From assembly GCA_963556255.1 (NCBI GenBank), contig OY744615.1, positions 13,306,998-13,370,997 of the forward strand: 64,000 nucleotides of DNA. The letters are read 5' to 3'. This document shows positions 8,958 to 18,932 of the stretch, one piece after another (within the stretch, counting starts at the first letter, position 1; each line of letters begins with the position of its first letter). The translations under genes and the position numbers were made by a program. The notes below the pieces were generated by a model. That model was not told where the DNA came from and made no database searches. It saw only the letters and a list, made by a program, of their open reading frames with translations. The DNA comes from Allolobophora icterica. Lineage: Eukaryota; Annelida; Clitellata; Crassiclitellata; Lumbricidae.

Positions 8958-11386
8958 AGGGCACACATTAACTGGTCTGCTTTTTCCTGATCACTCCACC
9001 GGTTGCACCGTGCACAAACTTCGAACTTTGCTAGAAAGGCTGCGATCGCTGACTTGCCGTCGTACTTCTCTAGCTTGATTCGTATACCGCGATCCGATCG
9101 GTCTTCGCCTCTTGTCCGCGTAACAAGTGATCTTCCGACACTCTTCTTGGGATTTCCTCTCCGGTTGTCCTCATCGTTACTCCTGGAATCGTTTTCCTCG
9201 TCTGTCCTCACCACTGACCGGTGCCGACTCTGTCCCCTCAGAGTACCCAACGTCTTCCCTGTACGCCACTTAGAATACATCGTAGTCATCTCTCGGTCGC
9301 CTGACGTTGCACTGTCTTCATCAGAGATGTACTCAGCCTGTCTCTGACCTTTTCTACGAGGTTCACCACCTGCGTAGTCTTTGGACTCCGATCGTTTATA
9401 TTTATTGCGAGAGCTCTGAGAGTTTCCGTTGACGAACGTAACTCTTCTGTCTTCTTCGCGAATATCTCTTTTTCCTGACTCTGGCGGTCTGTCAGATTCG
9501 TCGTACCTAAGACAATTACGACTTCTCGAATCTGGTTTGTGCCCTTTAGAGTACCGCTCGTGGGTCTCATCCCAGGCCAAATGATCTCTGTCTCTTCCCA
9601 TGTTCGATTCTCTCTCGGTTTCTCTATCAAGTGCCTGTTTTAAACCGCGTCTCTCGTACTCTGGTAGACGTTTCTTACCATACGTCTCCCTTTCAGTTTT
9701 CTCATAACTCTCGTGTCTTCCTCGTTGGCGGAGGTTTTTCCTGTCAAAGACTCCGGTTCTCATGGCCTCTTCTGGACCAACACTATCGGTGTCTGAATCC
9801 GAAGAACTCAATGACGAACGTAATTTCGCCTCAACTCTTCCTCTTGTCAACAGACGTTGTCGACTCGATTGCCTTGCCGTTTTTCCGTGTGACTCTCTCC
9901 CGCTGTCCTCGGGAAGATAGCGGCTACGTAACTTTTCCGAAGTTTCCGAAAGCGAAACTTCCTCGCGTGTCTCTGTGTTACCTCGGCTCCGTGCCGACTC
10001 TTCGATCTGCAGCTTCCCTCGGCGATCCATCTGGTAACCTGGGCCCGTAGGTTTCCCCGATGTCTCGCGTCGGTAAGACTTCGCATGCTGAGCAGCAGGA
10101 ACAGACAGTTCTTCAAGTTTCGAACTCATCATTGCCACACTCTGTCGCAGGTAAGACATCTCCGCTTGCCAATCTACCTCATCTGTCACAGGTCTTGGGC
10201 GACCTTCTTCCATGTTGGTAAACGGTACTCGATTGCCTTCGTTTCGCTGATGCGCCACGATGTCACCACTCGTTTTCTGCACTACGGCGTCACCCCGCGG
10301 TTTCAGGCCTGTCTCAATGTCTCTTGGCCTATCACAAGCCTGTCTCAACTGTACAGGTTGCCTGCCCCGTACAATACTAGGTACTTGAACCTGCACAAGG
10401 TTCCCCGATCTATTGTCGAACGTTCTCTCATGTATTATACGCGGAACTCTATTGTCGTCGAGTGGTTTGGACCTGTCAAACCTACTCTCACCAACGGTCT
10501 CTCGCCAGTGTGTGAATGTCTCGTTATTCACATCGTTCCGTACTACCTCAGTAGTCTTTGGAACGGTTATCAACCATCCGTTATCCTCATGGAAACCTCT
10601 TTCACGCCCACCGCGGGTTCCAGCTTCCGTTTCAAATGCACTGGTTTCGTCAGGTGCACCCGTTTCATCAAGCAACCTTCGTTTGCTTTTCCGTTTACGT
10701 AACTTTGGACGCGCGCCTCCGTGCTCACTATGGGGCACTTCATCCGACTCGTCCTCGGTATCTTCCTGACCTTGCCTGGTTCTGTGACAAGAAAACGCTA
10801 GAACCCCACTTCTGGTACCAGTTTGTGACGTTCGTCGCTCGAGATCAACTAACCCTTCATCAGACATGGTACCAATTTGTGTCGGTCTTACCCGAGACGC
10901 TGCTTCGTCGTCGGGCTGGGTTCGGCTCCAGCCAACTGACCTTCTGGAGTCGCCCGGGTCACTATCCTGTCTACTTCTGCTGTAGACGAGCGGTTCCCTG
11001 TCTCCGCTCTCAGTGCCCATTTCTCCAAGAGGAGGTCCTGAGGGTATCGCTTGTTTGCGAACAGTGTCGCTGTCAAGCTCCATCTCACTTTCGGACTCTG
11101 CCACTGCCGCGGTCGCCGGGTGGGCAACGTCCTCGTCCTCAGGATGGCCGTCCTTTAGAACAGGGTTCGCTCTCTTGCCGGCAGGAGTCCTCAGCTTCCT
11201 GTGAGATCTCTTAGTCAAAGACTTTCTCTTTTTCTCCACCTTAACCGAACCCTCACGTACCATTCTGCATCTCATGACTCTCGAGTTATCGTCAATAGGG
11301 GAAAACTCTGAACGTTCTCTTGTCCGAGAGGACAAGGTGTACATCTGACGAGTCGTCACGTCGTGCCGTCTCACACACGCGAACAT
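8936..11386 (-). CDS. gag N-terminal part with long Arg/Ser-rich extension, starting in the 5' LTR
   Basis: 816 residues, extremely charged and rich in Arg, Ser, Glu and Asp. It carries many basic KR clusters and little predicted globular structure until the end. Residues 1-187 are encoded by the 5' LTR (also present in the 3' LTR). Residues about 189-195 (TGTRSGV) are encoded by the primer-binding site. The last ~45 residues, from about 772 (IKLEKYDGKSAIAAFLAKFE), match the start of a retrotransposon gag/capsid domain. The chain ends prematurely inside the 83-bp insert. An ATG-proximal TATATA at 11397-11402 suggests that transcription may begin downstream of the first ATG; Met 15 (about 11344) would then be the first available start. 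The function of the long basic N-terminus is unknown; RNA binding or nuclear targeting is only a guess. Confidence 0.8.
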   Translation of the reverse strand: MFACVRRHDVTTRQMYTLSSRTRERSEFSPIDDNSRVMRCRMVREGSVKVEKKRKSLTKRSHRKLRTPAGKRANPVLKDGHPEDEDVAHPATAAVAESESEMELDSDTVRKQAIPSGPPLGEMGTESGDREPLVYSRSRQDSDPGDSRRSVGWSRTQPDDEAASRVRPTQIGTMSDEGLVDLERRTSQTGTRSGVLAFSCHRTRQGQEDTEDESDEVPHSEHGGARPKLRKRKSKRRLLDETGAPDETSAFETEAGTRGGRERGFHEDNGWLITVPKTTEVVRNDVNNETFTHWRETVGESRFDRSKPLDDNRVPRIIHERTFDNRSGNLVQVQVPSIVRGRQPVQLRQACDRPRDIETGLKPRGDAVVQKTSGDIVAHQRNEGNRVPFTNMEEGRPRPVTDEVDWQAEMSYLRQSVAMMSSKLEELSVPAAQHAKSYRRETSGKPTGPGYQMDRRGKLQIEESARSRGNTETREEVSLSETSEKLRSRYLPEDSGRESHGKTARQSSRQRLLTRGRVEAKLRSSLSSSDSDTDSVGPEEAMRTGVFDRKNLRQRGRHESYEKTERETYGKKRLPEYERRGLKQALDRETERESNMGRDRDHLAWDETHERYSKGHKPDSRSRNCLRYDESDRPPESGKRDIREEDRRVTFVNGNSQSSRNKYKRSESKDYAGGEPRRKGQRQAEYISDEDSATSGDREMTTMYSKWRTGKTLGTLRGQSRHRSVVRTDEENDSRSNDEDNRRGNPKKSVGRSLVTRTRGEDRSDRGIRIKLEKYDGKSAIAAFLAKFEVCARCNRWSDQEKADQLMCALSDRKHH
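10801..10820 (-). other. primer-binding site, complementary to tRNA-Leu(UAA)
   Basis: The plus strand reads GAACCCCACTTCTGGTACCA. This resembles the 3' end, with CCA, of animal tRNA-Leu with anticodon UAA (from memory, one difference). On the element's strand it is the primer-binding site beginning TGGTACCAG, three bases inside the 5' LTR end, which is the expected position. Confidence 0.85.
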
Positions 11387-13052
11387 CTTGCGATAATATA
11401 TACACGTGTAATATTAACGCGGTATACTGGTCTCACGACACTCTCTTCTGATAGGACAGGTTCTAGGTCTAAAACCTCCCTAACCACACGCAGAACTGTG
11501 TTCCGACCGGCGCACGAGGTGGGCCCTACTTCGCACTTCGGTCAGTTCTCGGAGCTACGTGTTTCGATCACCAAGTTATTTGCTCTGAATAACGATTGGT
11601 TTGAATACAAGATTTTCCTGACTCTATCGTTTTCCTGGTCTTACCGCACTGTAATCAGTTGTCGGGCGGTCTTTTTCCGTACTGCGGTCTTTCGGTAACA
11701 GTGGTCTTTCCCAGTAACTATTTTTAGTTACCGGGCGATGGAGCCCCTCCAACGCTCCACCGGCGTGTCAGCCATCCAAGTGTCACAATCCAAATGTAAC
11801 GCTGACCCCGTAAGGTTACCAGAATGTCCTGAATTTTGTTCCCAAGAATTTCCGAATTTTGGTTCCCTAACGAAGGTCACGCTTACTCCCACAGGTAACC
11901 GGACAAGCTCCGATCGCGGGGTTCTTCAAAACCCAAGAGGGAACTTCCTGCCTGTCGCCAAATTTACCCTTATTATCGTTTTTGTACTAAACTGGTTTTT
12001 TCAGGTATCCCGACGGTCACTTCACCGAGTGCCGAAGTCGCGTAAAACTCTCCCAGCCGAAGACGCCGAAGTCGCGTAAAACTCTCCCGGCCGAGTACGC
12101 CGAAAGCGCGTAGAACTTCCCCTGTGTCGAGTACGCCGAAATCGCGTAAAACTCGTCTCAGTGTATAAAACCAAACACTGTCGGATCTTGGAGTTCTTCG
12201 AACTCCAAGAGGGATTTCCTTGCCCGACGCCAAATTTACTCTTGGTTTCAAGGATTTCAGAATTCCAGAAAATGGCTACCTTAAGAAAGTCACCTTTACT
12301 CCCATGGGTTACCGGACAAGCTCCGATCGCGGAGTTCTTCAAAACCCAAGAGGGACTTTCCTGCCCGTCGCCAAATTCACCCTGGTTTTCGATCTCACAC
12401 TGAATTGGTTTTCCTGTGTATCAACGGTATCCTTCCCCGAGTATTACTCAGCCGTAGATTTCCCACGATCGGGATCTAGACCGCTTCGCGATCAACTGAG
12501 GGATCCAACCCGCCGGATCGGCGCTGTCGGCCCGTCTCCCAACAGTGAACTTCTTTAGCTGTACTCGGGATCGCCTGATTATATTATTCGGACGCCCCTT
12601 TCGTCCGTAAATATATTTGTACTAACCGGAAACTCGAACTCTGACTCTGTCGTAACCAAAATCACTCGCCTACCACACTGAGTGCAGTATATTTGAATCG
12701 GTAACTGAGTCGCTAACCAACAACGCTGTTTAACAGTATTGCTATGTATGAAGAGTCGAACCAACTCTTCACGTATAAAGCAGCGCACCGTGAGGCAGGC
12801 TCTATGCATCCCGAATTAACGCGTCTGCTCGCTATGCGCTGGCTTTACACCGTCGATCGGGCTTCCCTATCACGGTCGTTGCTGGACAGTCGCCTATTGA
12901 AATTAAATAAAAATTAAATGATCGATGCTGGGCCTTCGCATGAAAAATTAAGATAAACGATGCTGTTCCCTTCGCATGTAAAATTAAAGAAAACGATGCT
13001 ATTCGCATAAAATAAATCCTCCCACATACGCACTGTGACCTTGACCGCCACA
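10824..13052 (-). repeat. 5' LTR (2229 bp)
   Basis: Same as 969-3197 in all stretches compared, offset 9855. It contains the LTR internal repeats, the TATATA at 11397-11402 and the first 187 codons of gag. At 2.2 kb it is long for a Gypsy LTR, part of which is explained by the coding stretch of about 560 bp. Confidence 0.95.
11397..11402 (-). promoter_or_regulatory. possible TATA box of the 5' LTR
   Basis: TATATA on the minus strand, next to a CACGTG E-box-like word just upstream and about 10 bases before the first gag ATG (11386). If it is the real TATA box, initiation 25-30 bases downstream would fall after that ATG. The sister copy is at 1542-1547. Confidence 0.35.
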
Positions 13053-13520
<468 letters not shown>

Positions 13521-14600
13521 CTTCCTTCTTTCCCTTGTATTGAATACGAACAATTAAGCAGAAAAAAGCGTAACGAAGTACGAAACTTACCGAACGGGGG
13601 GGGGTCTATGAACCCAAACCTAAATCATCCTCCTCCTCTTCCCACGGTATCGATTCAGCCCTTAAAGTCTGCCAGTCAGGCGACCGTCTTGCGTAGTACA
13701 GTCCTGTCTGCGGAAGCCGACGTGCTTACCACTCGATCGAAGTTTAGGGAATCGGTTGCGTGCCAAGATATCGTTAGCACCTTTTTCACGGATGATTGGC
13801 TTTCTCCCACATACCTGGATGTTGTAACTACCAGCGACTACATTTGTAGCCGCCTGAAATTGTACCTGTTAATGTAACGGTGTTGTACGCGCAACTGTAT
13901 GTCCGTGACTAAATGTAGACGTAACACGTTTAGGTCCTACAGCTACAGGTGTAACGGCTAGCAAAATGATTTTTGACGTATACATGGAGGCATTCATCTA
14001 TCACTTTGCAAGCAAGTATGCTACTCGGCATGTTACCATGCATGCATTCATTTCAATTCAAATTCAAATTTTTTTACTGCTTCCAAATAGCGTTTTATCC
14101 AAACAACAAGCAAAAGGTACAACACAATAGAATTCGCGTCTCTGGTTGCAAAAGGTGACCCACAAGGGAAGAGAGATCCCGCTGAGTGGGGACACCAACT
14201 TGGTTAAGTCACATAGTCCGAGAGACTGTCGAAGCCAGAGATGTCTTAACCTAGGCTACATGTAACATCACAAGATTCCAACAGCATAGTTAAGCCCCGG
14301 AGGGAGGCGAGTTATTCAGCGAGAGCTAAGACATATGAAAGTGCTTAGCTAATCTTAACTATCCCACTCACTATAATAAGTAAGTAGGTAGGGTAGGGCC
14401 CAGAAGCGGACGTATGCCCCCGGACCTAGAAGGGCAACCGTCGTAGTTCTAAAGAATGGGGTGATTCAATCATCTTTCAGCAAAAACTCTCTCAGTCGGG
14501 CTTTGAATAAATGGATGTTAGCAAAGATGTTAGCATGCGTGTGTATATGTATTGTATGGACGGATATGTGTAGGGCCTACGTCTGTAAGCATGTATGTAT
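13521..14600. other. no gene seen
   Basis: Unique-looking sequence. A block at about 14155-14400 has the texture of an old interspersed repeat (CCCCGGAGGGAGGCGAG, AGAGATCCCGCTGAGTGGGG), but I cannot assign it. Confidence 0.5.
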
Positions 14601-14609
14601 TTTTATGCA

Positions 14610-15360
14610 TCACCTTCCACACTCATCCGATTTATTTCATTATATATTTGTTGTTGATGATACAAATGCTTTCTTGTCTCCTAAATAATTAGATGTATTG
14701 ATTGACTCTGTCAATAGAGAACTTGTATCAGTTGCTGACTGGTTCCAAGCAGATCGGTTATCTTTAAATTTATGCAAGACAAATGTTATACTATTTCGAT
14801 CACGTGAGAAGGCTATCCGTAACACATCCATCAATATCTGTATTGTAGAATGCAAGTGAATTCGTGTAAGCTTCTCAGACTGGTTCACACTTAACATGGA
14901 AAGAACACATTGTGTAAATATCTCAGAAAATTGCTAAATGCATTGGTGTCCTATCGCGTATTCCTCACGTTCAACCCCGAAATGTATTAAGCAGCCAGTA
15001 TTAGGCCTATTTGTTGATATATCCATACTGTCTTACTACAATCTGTTAAGGCCCTCCAATTACCGTTCTTGCTTGACGTGCCTATTAATATTATAGGACG
15101 AATCACTAGGATTATTGCAAAAAACTGCTTGGAATAGATACTGAAAATTGTTTCTTTAAACTAAACATCCTCTAAGAATTAACTCCAATAAAGGACTTCA
15201 AATTTTTGAATGCATGCACCGCTATTAACCTAAACTGTTACCTCAGTCTTCTTTATAAATGTTTCTGATCGTAATTTCCACTTTACTAGAGCTCTGTGGA
15301 ATCACTACGTCAGCTTTGCTAAGAAAATAATGGAACTGCTTCTTGAACAATTGTAAAAAT
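14610..15360 (+). pseudogene. decayed LINE reverse transcriptase fragment (CR1-like)
   Basis: Translated with frame changes, the plus strand gives an FVDDTNAF-like YADD box near 14645. It then gives an ELVSVADWFQADRLSLN-like stretch at 14720-14770, KTNVILFRS near 14775-14800, and a LTWKEHI...KIAKCIGVL-like segment around 14890-14950. These match in order the FADDTN to KEHI part of the intact LINE at 51.4-54.6 kb. Stops and shifts are frequent, so this is an old copy truncated at both ends. Confidence 0.75.
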
Positions 15361-15950
15361 AGACATACAGGCCATGTCTTCAATGTTTTCATGAAATTTA
15401 CTTATATTTAAACAATTAAACAAACAAAGAATGCGACGCTATGTCTTTCATATAAACATCTGCGGCAAAGGTTATGAATATTAATGAGATAAGTCGTATA
15501 CTATATTTCTCCTAGCTTTAGATCCCACCCTTGACTTTCTCGACATTAGTAGGCTAATTGGAAACATGAGGTCCGGTCTCTAATTAACGAGGAGGTCTTA
15601 ATTGAGGACCTCTAGCCTAATTGGTGCGACGTCAAAAGCGCCCACGACAATCGTAATAGGAATCGTGAACTCCCAATATATCAAGCGCCACTTGAAAGCT
15701 AAGTGAAAGGCACCAGTTTATTCACATGCGCTACGTCAAGTCAGAGGGGTTGTTGAGAAGGTTGTCAAACGGAGATCCAAGTCCGGTTGCCAGAGAGACC
15801 AGAGGAAGGATCGAGGAACTGCTAGGGCAGGTTTCTTTTTGGGTCGAGAACGATTGGAAGGCGGATGATCAGACGAGTCAGGGTAGGAATTCTTGAAGAG
15901 GTTAGACTTCAGTTTTGAGTGGAAACTTGAGGCGTGATAGATAGAGCAGC
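15361..15950. other. no gene seen; small inverted repeat
   Basis: Contains an inverted repeat around GAGGTCTTAATTGAGGACCTC (15592-15613). From about 15740 the sequence probably belongs to the 3' untranslated part of the minus-strand LINE fragment described next. Confidence 0.4.
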
Positions 15951-16311
15951 CTAAGGCAGATGATAATGGGCGAGTGAAAATACTAGCGGAGGAACTGAAA
16001 ATTTGCGGAATTCAGGAGGAAGATCGTTGCAGAGTTGCGATGCAGTGTAGTATTTGGCTCGGTTGAAGAACGTAAGATGAGTAGTGACCGGGGGGTGGAG
16101 AAAGACTGAGATAGGACAATGATCGCGTAGAGCGTGGTGGCTGGCGGGTGAAAGTTCTCGAAGATATTTGGACTGGGAATATTGTAAGTAGTTGTCGGTT
16201 TGTGATAGGACTTTTAAGTGAATTCGCTCTGGGATTTTCAGCAAATGGAGTGATTAAGGATGGGAGTGTTATGGTGATGCCAGAGTCCAACCTGCCCATA
16301 AAATGCAGCAT
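15951..16311 (-). pseudogene. LINE reverse transcriptase C-terminal tail, minus strand
   Basis: A 97-residue frame (16244-15951) reads like the last part of CR1-type ORF2: TFFNRAKYYTASQLCNDLPP corresponds to the usual 'F..A...WN.LP..IR' segment. The copy is 5'-truncated and overlaps another short frame, pointing to small shifts. Confidence 0.5.
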
Positions 16312-16555
16312 TAGACGAGACTGACGAGTTAATTTATTTTAAGCATGCCCTGCACTGAATAATACAAATAAGCCTAATATAAACAATAGTTACAATATTA
16401 ATAATAATGAGAGGCCTCAAATGTTGCTCTAATTGTTCCTAAGTGTTATTTGATATCTATTTGATTGATTTTTTATGCAAATTGTTACCTATTCAGCTCA
16501 AAGAAATTGTGTAGGCCTAATGGAAGAAGTCTGAGAAGTAGGAAGTTCACAGCAT

Positions 16556-16628
16556 TTAACACTTTAACGAAGAACGTGCATTAAAAGTGACTGGGAAACC
16601 AATGCAGCTCGACGTTAAAGTGTTAAAT
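16556..16628. repeat. hairpin with 15-bp perfect arms
   Basis: TTTAACACTTTAACG (16556-16570) is repeated inverted at 16614-16628. The 43-base spacer contains AGTGACTGGGAAACC and CAATGCAGCTCG. The spacer core also occurs near 45335-45376. Confidence 0.8.
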
Positions 16629-16636
16629 AAAATAGG

Positions 16637-16637
<1 letters not shown>

Positions 16638-16715
<78 letters not shown>

Positions 16716-16734
16716 CTTATTATTAGTTCATCTC

Positions 16735-16819
<85 letters not shown>
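16638..16819. repeat. ATT microsatellite
   Basis: Two (ATT)n blocks separated by AATCTTATTATTAGTTCATCTC. Confidence 0.95.
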
Positions 16820-17090
16820 CAGTGCTTTTTTTCTGGAAAAAAAGGTTCCGGAACGGAACAATAGGCCTAGGTTCCGGAACGGAATAATTATGGGCGGGCT
16901 AAAATCCCGAGAAAACGGCATTGGGGTTGGGAGGGGTCTCAATAACCACTGAAAAGAGTTCAAAACTCTTAAATTAAATTAAAATAACTAAATTATTGTT
17001 TTTATTATTAAAATAAATAAATTATTTTTTAGTACCTGATAGAAGGTGCCGGAACGCAGTTCCGTCGCGTTCCGGCTGCAAAAAGCACTG
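16820..17090 (+). mobile_element. hAT-type MITE, family 1, copy A (271 bp)
   Basis: Starts CAGTGCTTTTTTTCTGG and ends GCAAAAAGCACTG, a terminal inverted repeat of about 12 bases with hAT-like CAGTG ends. Flanking 8-mers ATTATTAT and ATTGTTAT agree at 7 of 8 positions, the target duplication size of hAT elements. Inside are GGTTCCGGAACGG motifs and a block reading ATTATGGGCGGGCTAAAAT. No transposase. Confidence 0.85.
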
Positions 17091-17519
17091 ATTGTTATTA
17101 ATATTATTGTTGTTATTATTACGTGCCTGTCTTTAGACACCTTTAAATGATGTCTGACCGATGCTATAAATTTGTCAGTTTCGTTCAATCGCTGGTTATT
17201 TACAGTTGCGTTTGTCAAATGAACGGTCACAATAGTTCAAAATTTCTCTCCATCGACGTCAACATCCGTTGGTCCTTTAAGATGTTTATCTGCCTGCAAG
17301 GATTGTAGTTAACCTGCTGTCGATCCAATTATCTATTTTAGGACCTATCACTTCTTTAGTTACATACTCCAGGAGCCAGAGGCAATGGAGGATGAAATGC
17401 CTTCCAGTTCTGCGTCTCCTGTTCCTCCTTAATCCATGGTTTGGTCTTATAATTATGAATCGATACAGAAAGCCTTCTGGCTGTTGTTTCCATTTCTCGT
17501 TTGACTTAGGGCCTACTTT
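17091..17519. other. no gene seen
   Basis: AT-rich, no supported feature. Confidence 0.5.
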
Positions 17520-17882
17520 GTAACACAAGACAACAGTAGTTGCTGAGAATATTTAGTAAACTAATTAGTCTTTAGACAAACTTAGTAACATAATAACAAT
17601 AATAGTCGTTCGACATAGGCCTACTTTGTAGCATAATGACAGTATTAGTTTGGCATACTTAGTCACAAAACAATAACATTTGTTACTTGACATACTTAGT
17701 AGCAAAACAACAATATTAGTTGTTTGGCATACTTAATAGCATAATATCAACTGGAGTCGTTTGGCATACTTAGTAACATAACAACAACATTAGATACTTT
17801 ACATACTTAGTAGCAGAAAACAACAGTAGTCGTTTGGCATACTTAGTAGCATAACAGTATTTTTTGGCATACTCAAATTTAA
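17520..17882. repeat. 37-bp tandem repeat, about 8-9 units
   Basis: The word CATACTTAGTAGC and variants recur with a 37-bp period, at 17655, 17692, 17729, 17766, 17803, 17839 and about 17869. More diverged units lie to the left. Confidence 0.9.
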
Positions 17883-18640
17883 TTTCCGTTTTACGCATCT
17901 TTTTTGTCATGTTGTCATCTCCACTGTTAAAACAACATTGAGCTTCTCGTGCATTTGAAACTCTCAGTGGCTGGTTCGAAGACACTGAATCATTGGACAA
18001 AGCTGTTATTGTGGCAATTCTAAATGTATTCTGGGCTAATATTAAAGCTCAACTGTTTAAACACCCTCCTTACACAACGTAGCTTGACTTCTGATTTCAC
18101 GGTGTTGTTAGATTTCAACAGACAGTTTCTCCAAATGGTTGGAAATTTCATTATAATTTCACGTGAAGTTACCATCAACTAATGCCGTTGTGCTTAATGA
18201 TAACAGCGCTATTGCAGTAATGCGATCAGATCAGATTAATTGTCCATGATTCCTGATGCGACGCGGTGTGGTATTACAACACGCCATTCAACTTTCAATT
18301 ACATAAGTCAAATTGTGTCTATTACATTACTGCGACAAGTGGGGACCTTTTGGCTCCGCGCTTCCTTACAGAGATTATGACACACGGCGCTTTATCGGGC
18401 ATCGCACCGTCCTTTTAGAATGGCCTTGAACTAGAAATTTAGAACTCTAGAACTTTACAGCCAGAAATATTTTCAATTTCAATAAACCTTTGAGATCTGT
18501 CACATAGATGTATAAGCGCCATTGTGACATTCTAAAATGCGTTATATTAAGGTCCAGATACCTACGTATATATATGCACATCCAATTGGCAATGTCCATC
18601 TTATAATCATCCGCGCTCTCACCTTGCTACTGTTGCCTCA
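17883..18640. other. upstream region of the HCN exon, no gene seen
   Basis: No ORF or recognised mobile element. This is where a promoter or 5' untranslated exon of the channel gene could lie, but I see no convincing core promoter. Confidence 0.4.
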
Positions 18641-18645
18641 TCATC

Positions 18646-18870
18646 GTGACTGCCTTCATCTTCAACATTATCGTCATCATCGTCATAATCATCATCATTA
18701 GCATCTCAAATTCACCTTCATCATTATCATATCATCATTTTCTTCGTCGTCGTCATCATCGTCTTCATAATCGTCATTGTCGTCGTCAGTCTTATTATCT
18801 TGGCATCATCATTCATCGTCATCAACAGCAACATTGTCATCATTCCTATCACAAAACATCATCATCGTCG
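18646..18870. repeat. degenerate ATC/CGT microsatellite
   Basis: Imperfect CAT/CGT triplets run up to about 60 bases before the HCN start codon. Confidence 0.85.
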
Positions 18871-18932
18871 TCTAATGAGCTTATAACTCTTCCACTGTTC
18901 TGATCCGCAGTCTTTCCGTCAAGCAATAACCA

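Larger units (their letters stand above)
969..13052 (-). mobile_element. Ty3/Gypsy LTR retrotransposon, 12.1 kb, structurally complete, coding broken
   Basis: The element is read on the minus strand: 5' LTR 10824-13052, primer-binding site 10801-10820, gag, protease, reverse transcriptase, RNase H, integrase, a non-coding 3' region with tandem repeats, polypurine tract 3198-3210, 3' LTR 969-3197. The domain order protease-RT-RNase H-integrase is that of Ty3/Gypsy (Metaviridae). No envelope-like ORF is present between integrase and the 3' LTR. In every stretch I compared the two LTRs are the same with no length difference, so insertion looks very recent. Despite this, gag is interrupted by an 83-bp insert and pol by one in-frame TAG. 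Gag coding begins inside the LTR, which is unusual. The integrase ends in a GPY/F-type module without an obvious chromodomain. I cannot name the clade. Confidence 0.95.

Noticed and set aside
8751..8966. Third-frame route through the 83-bp insert that would join the gag halves
   Set aside because: It is open, but would need two frameshifts and gives no gag-like text; the twin copy in the 3' region favours an insertion.
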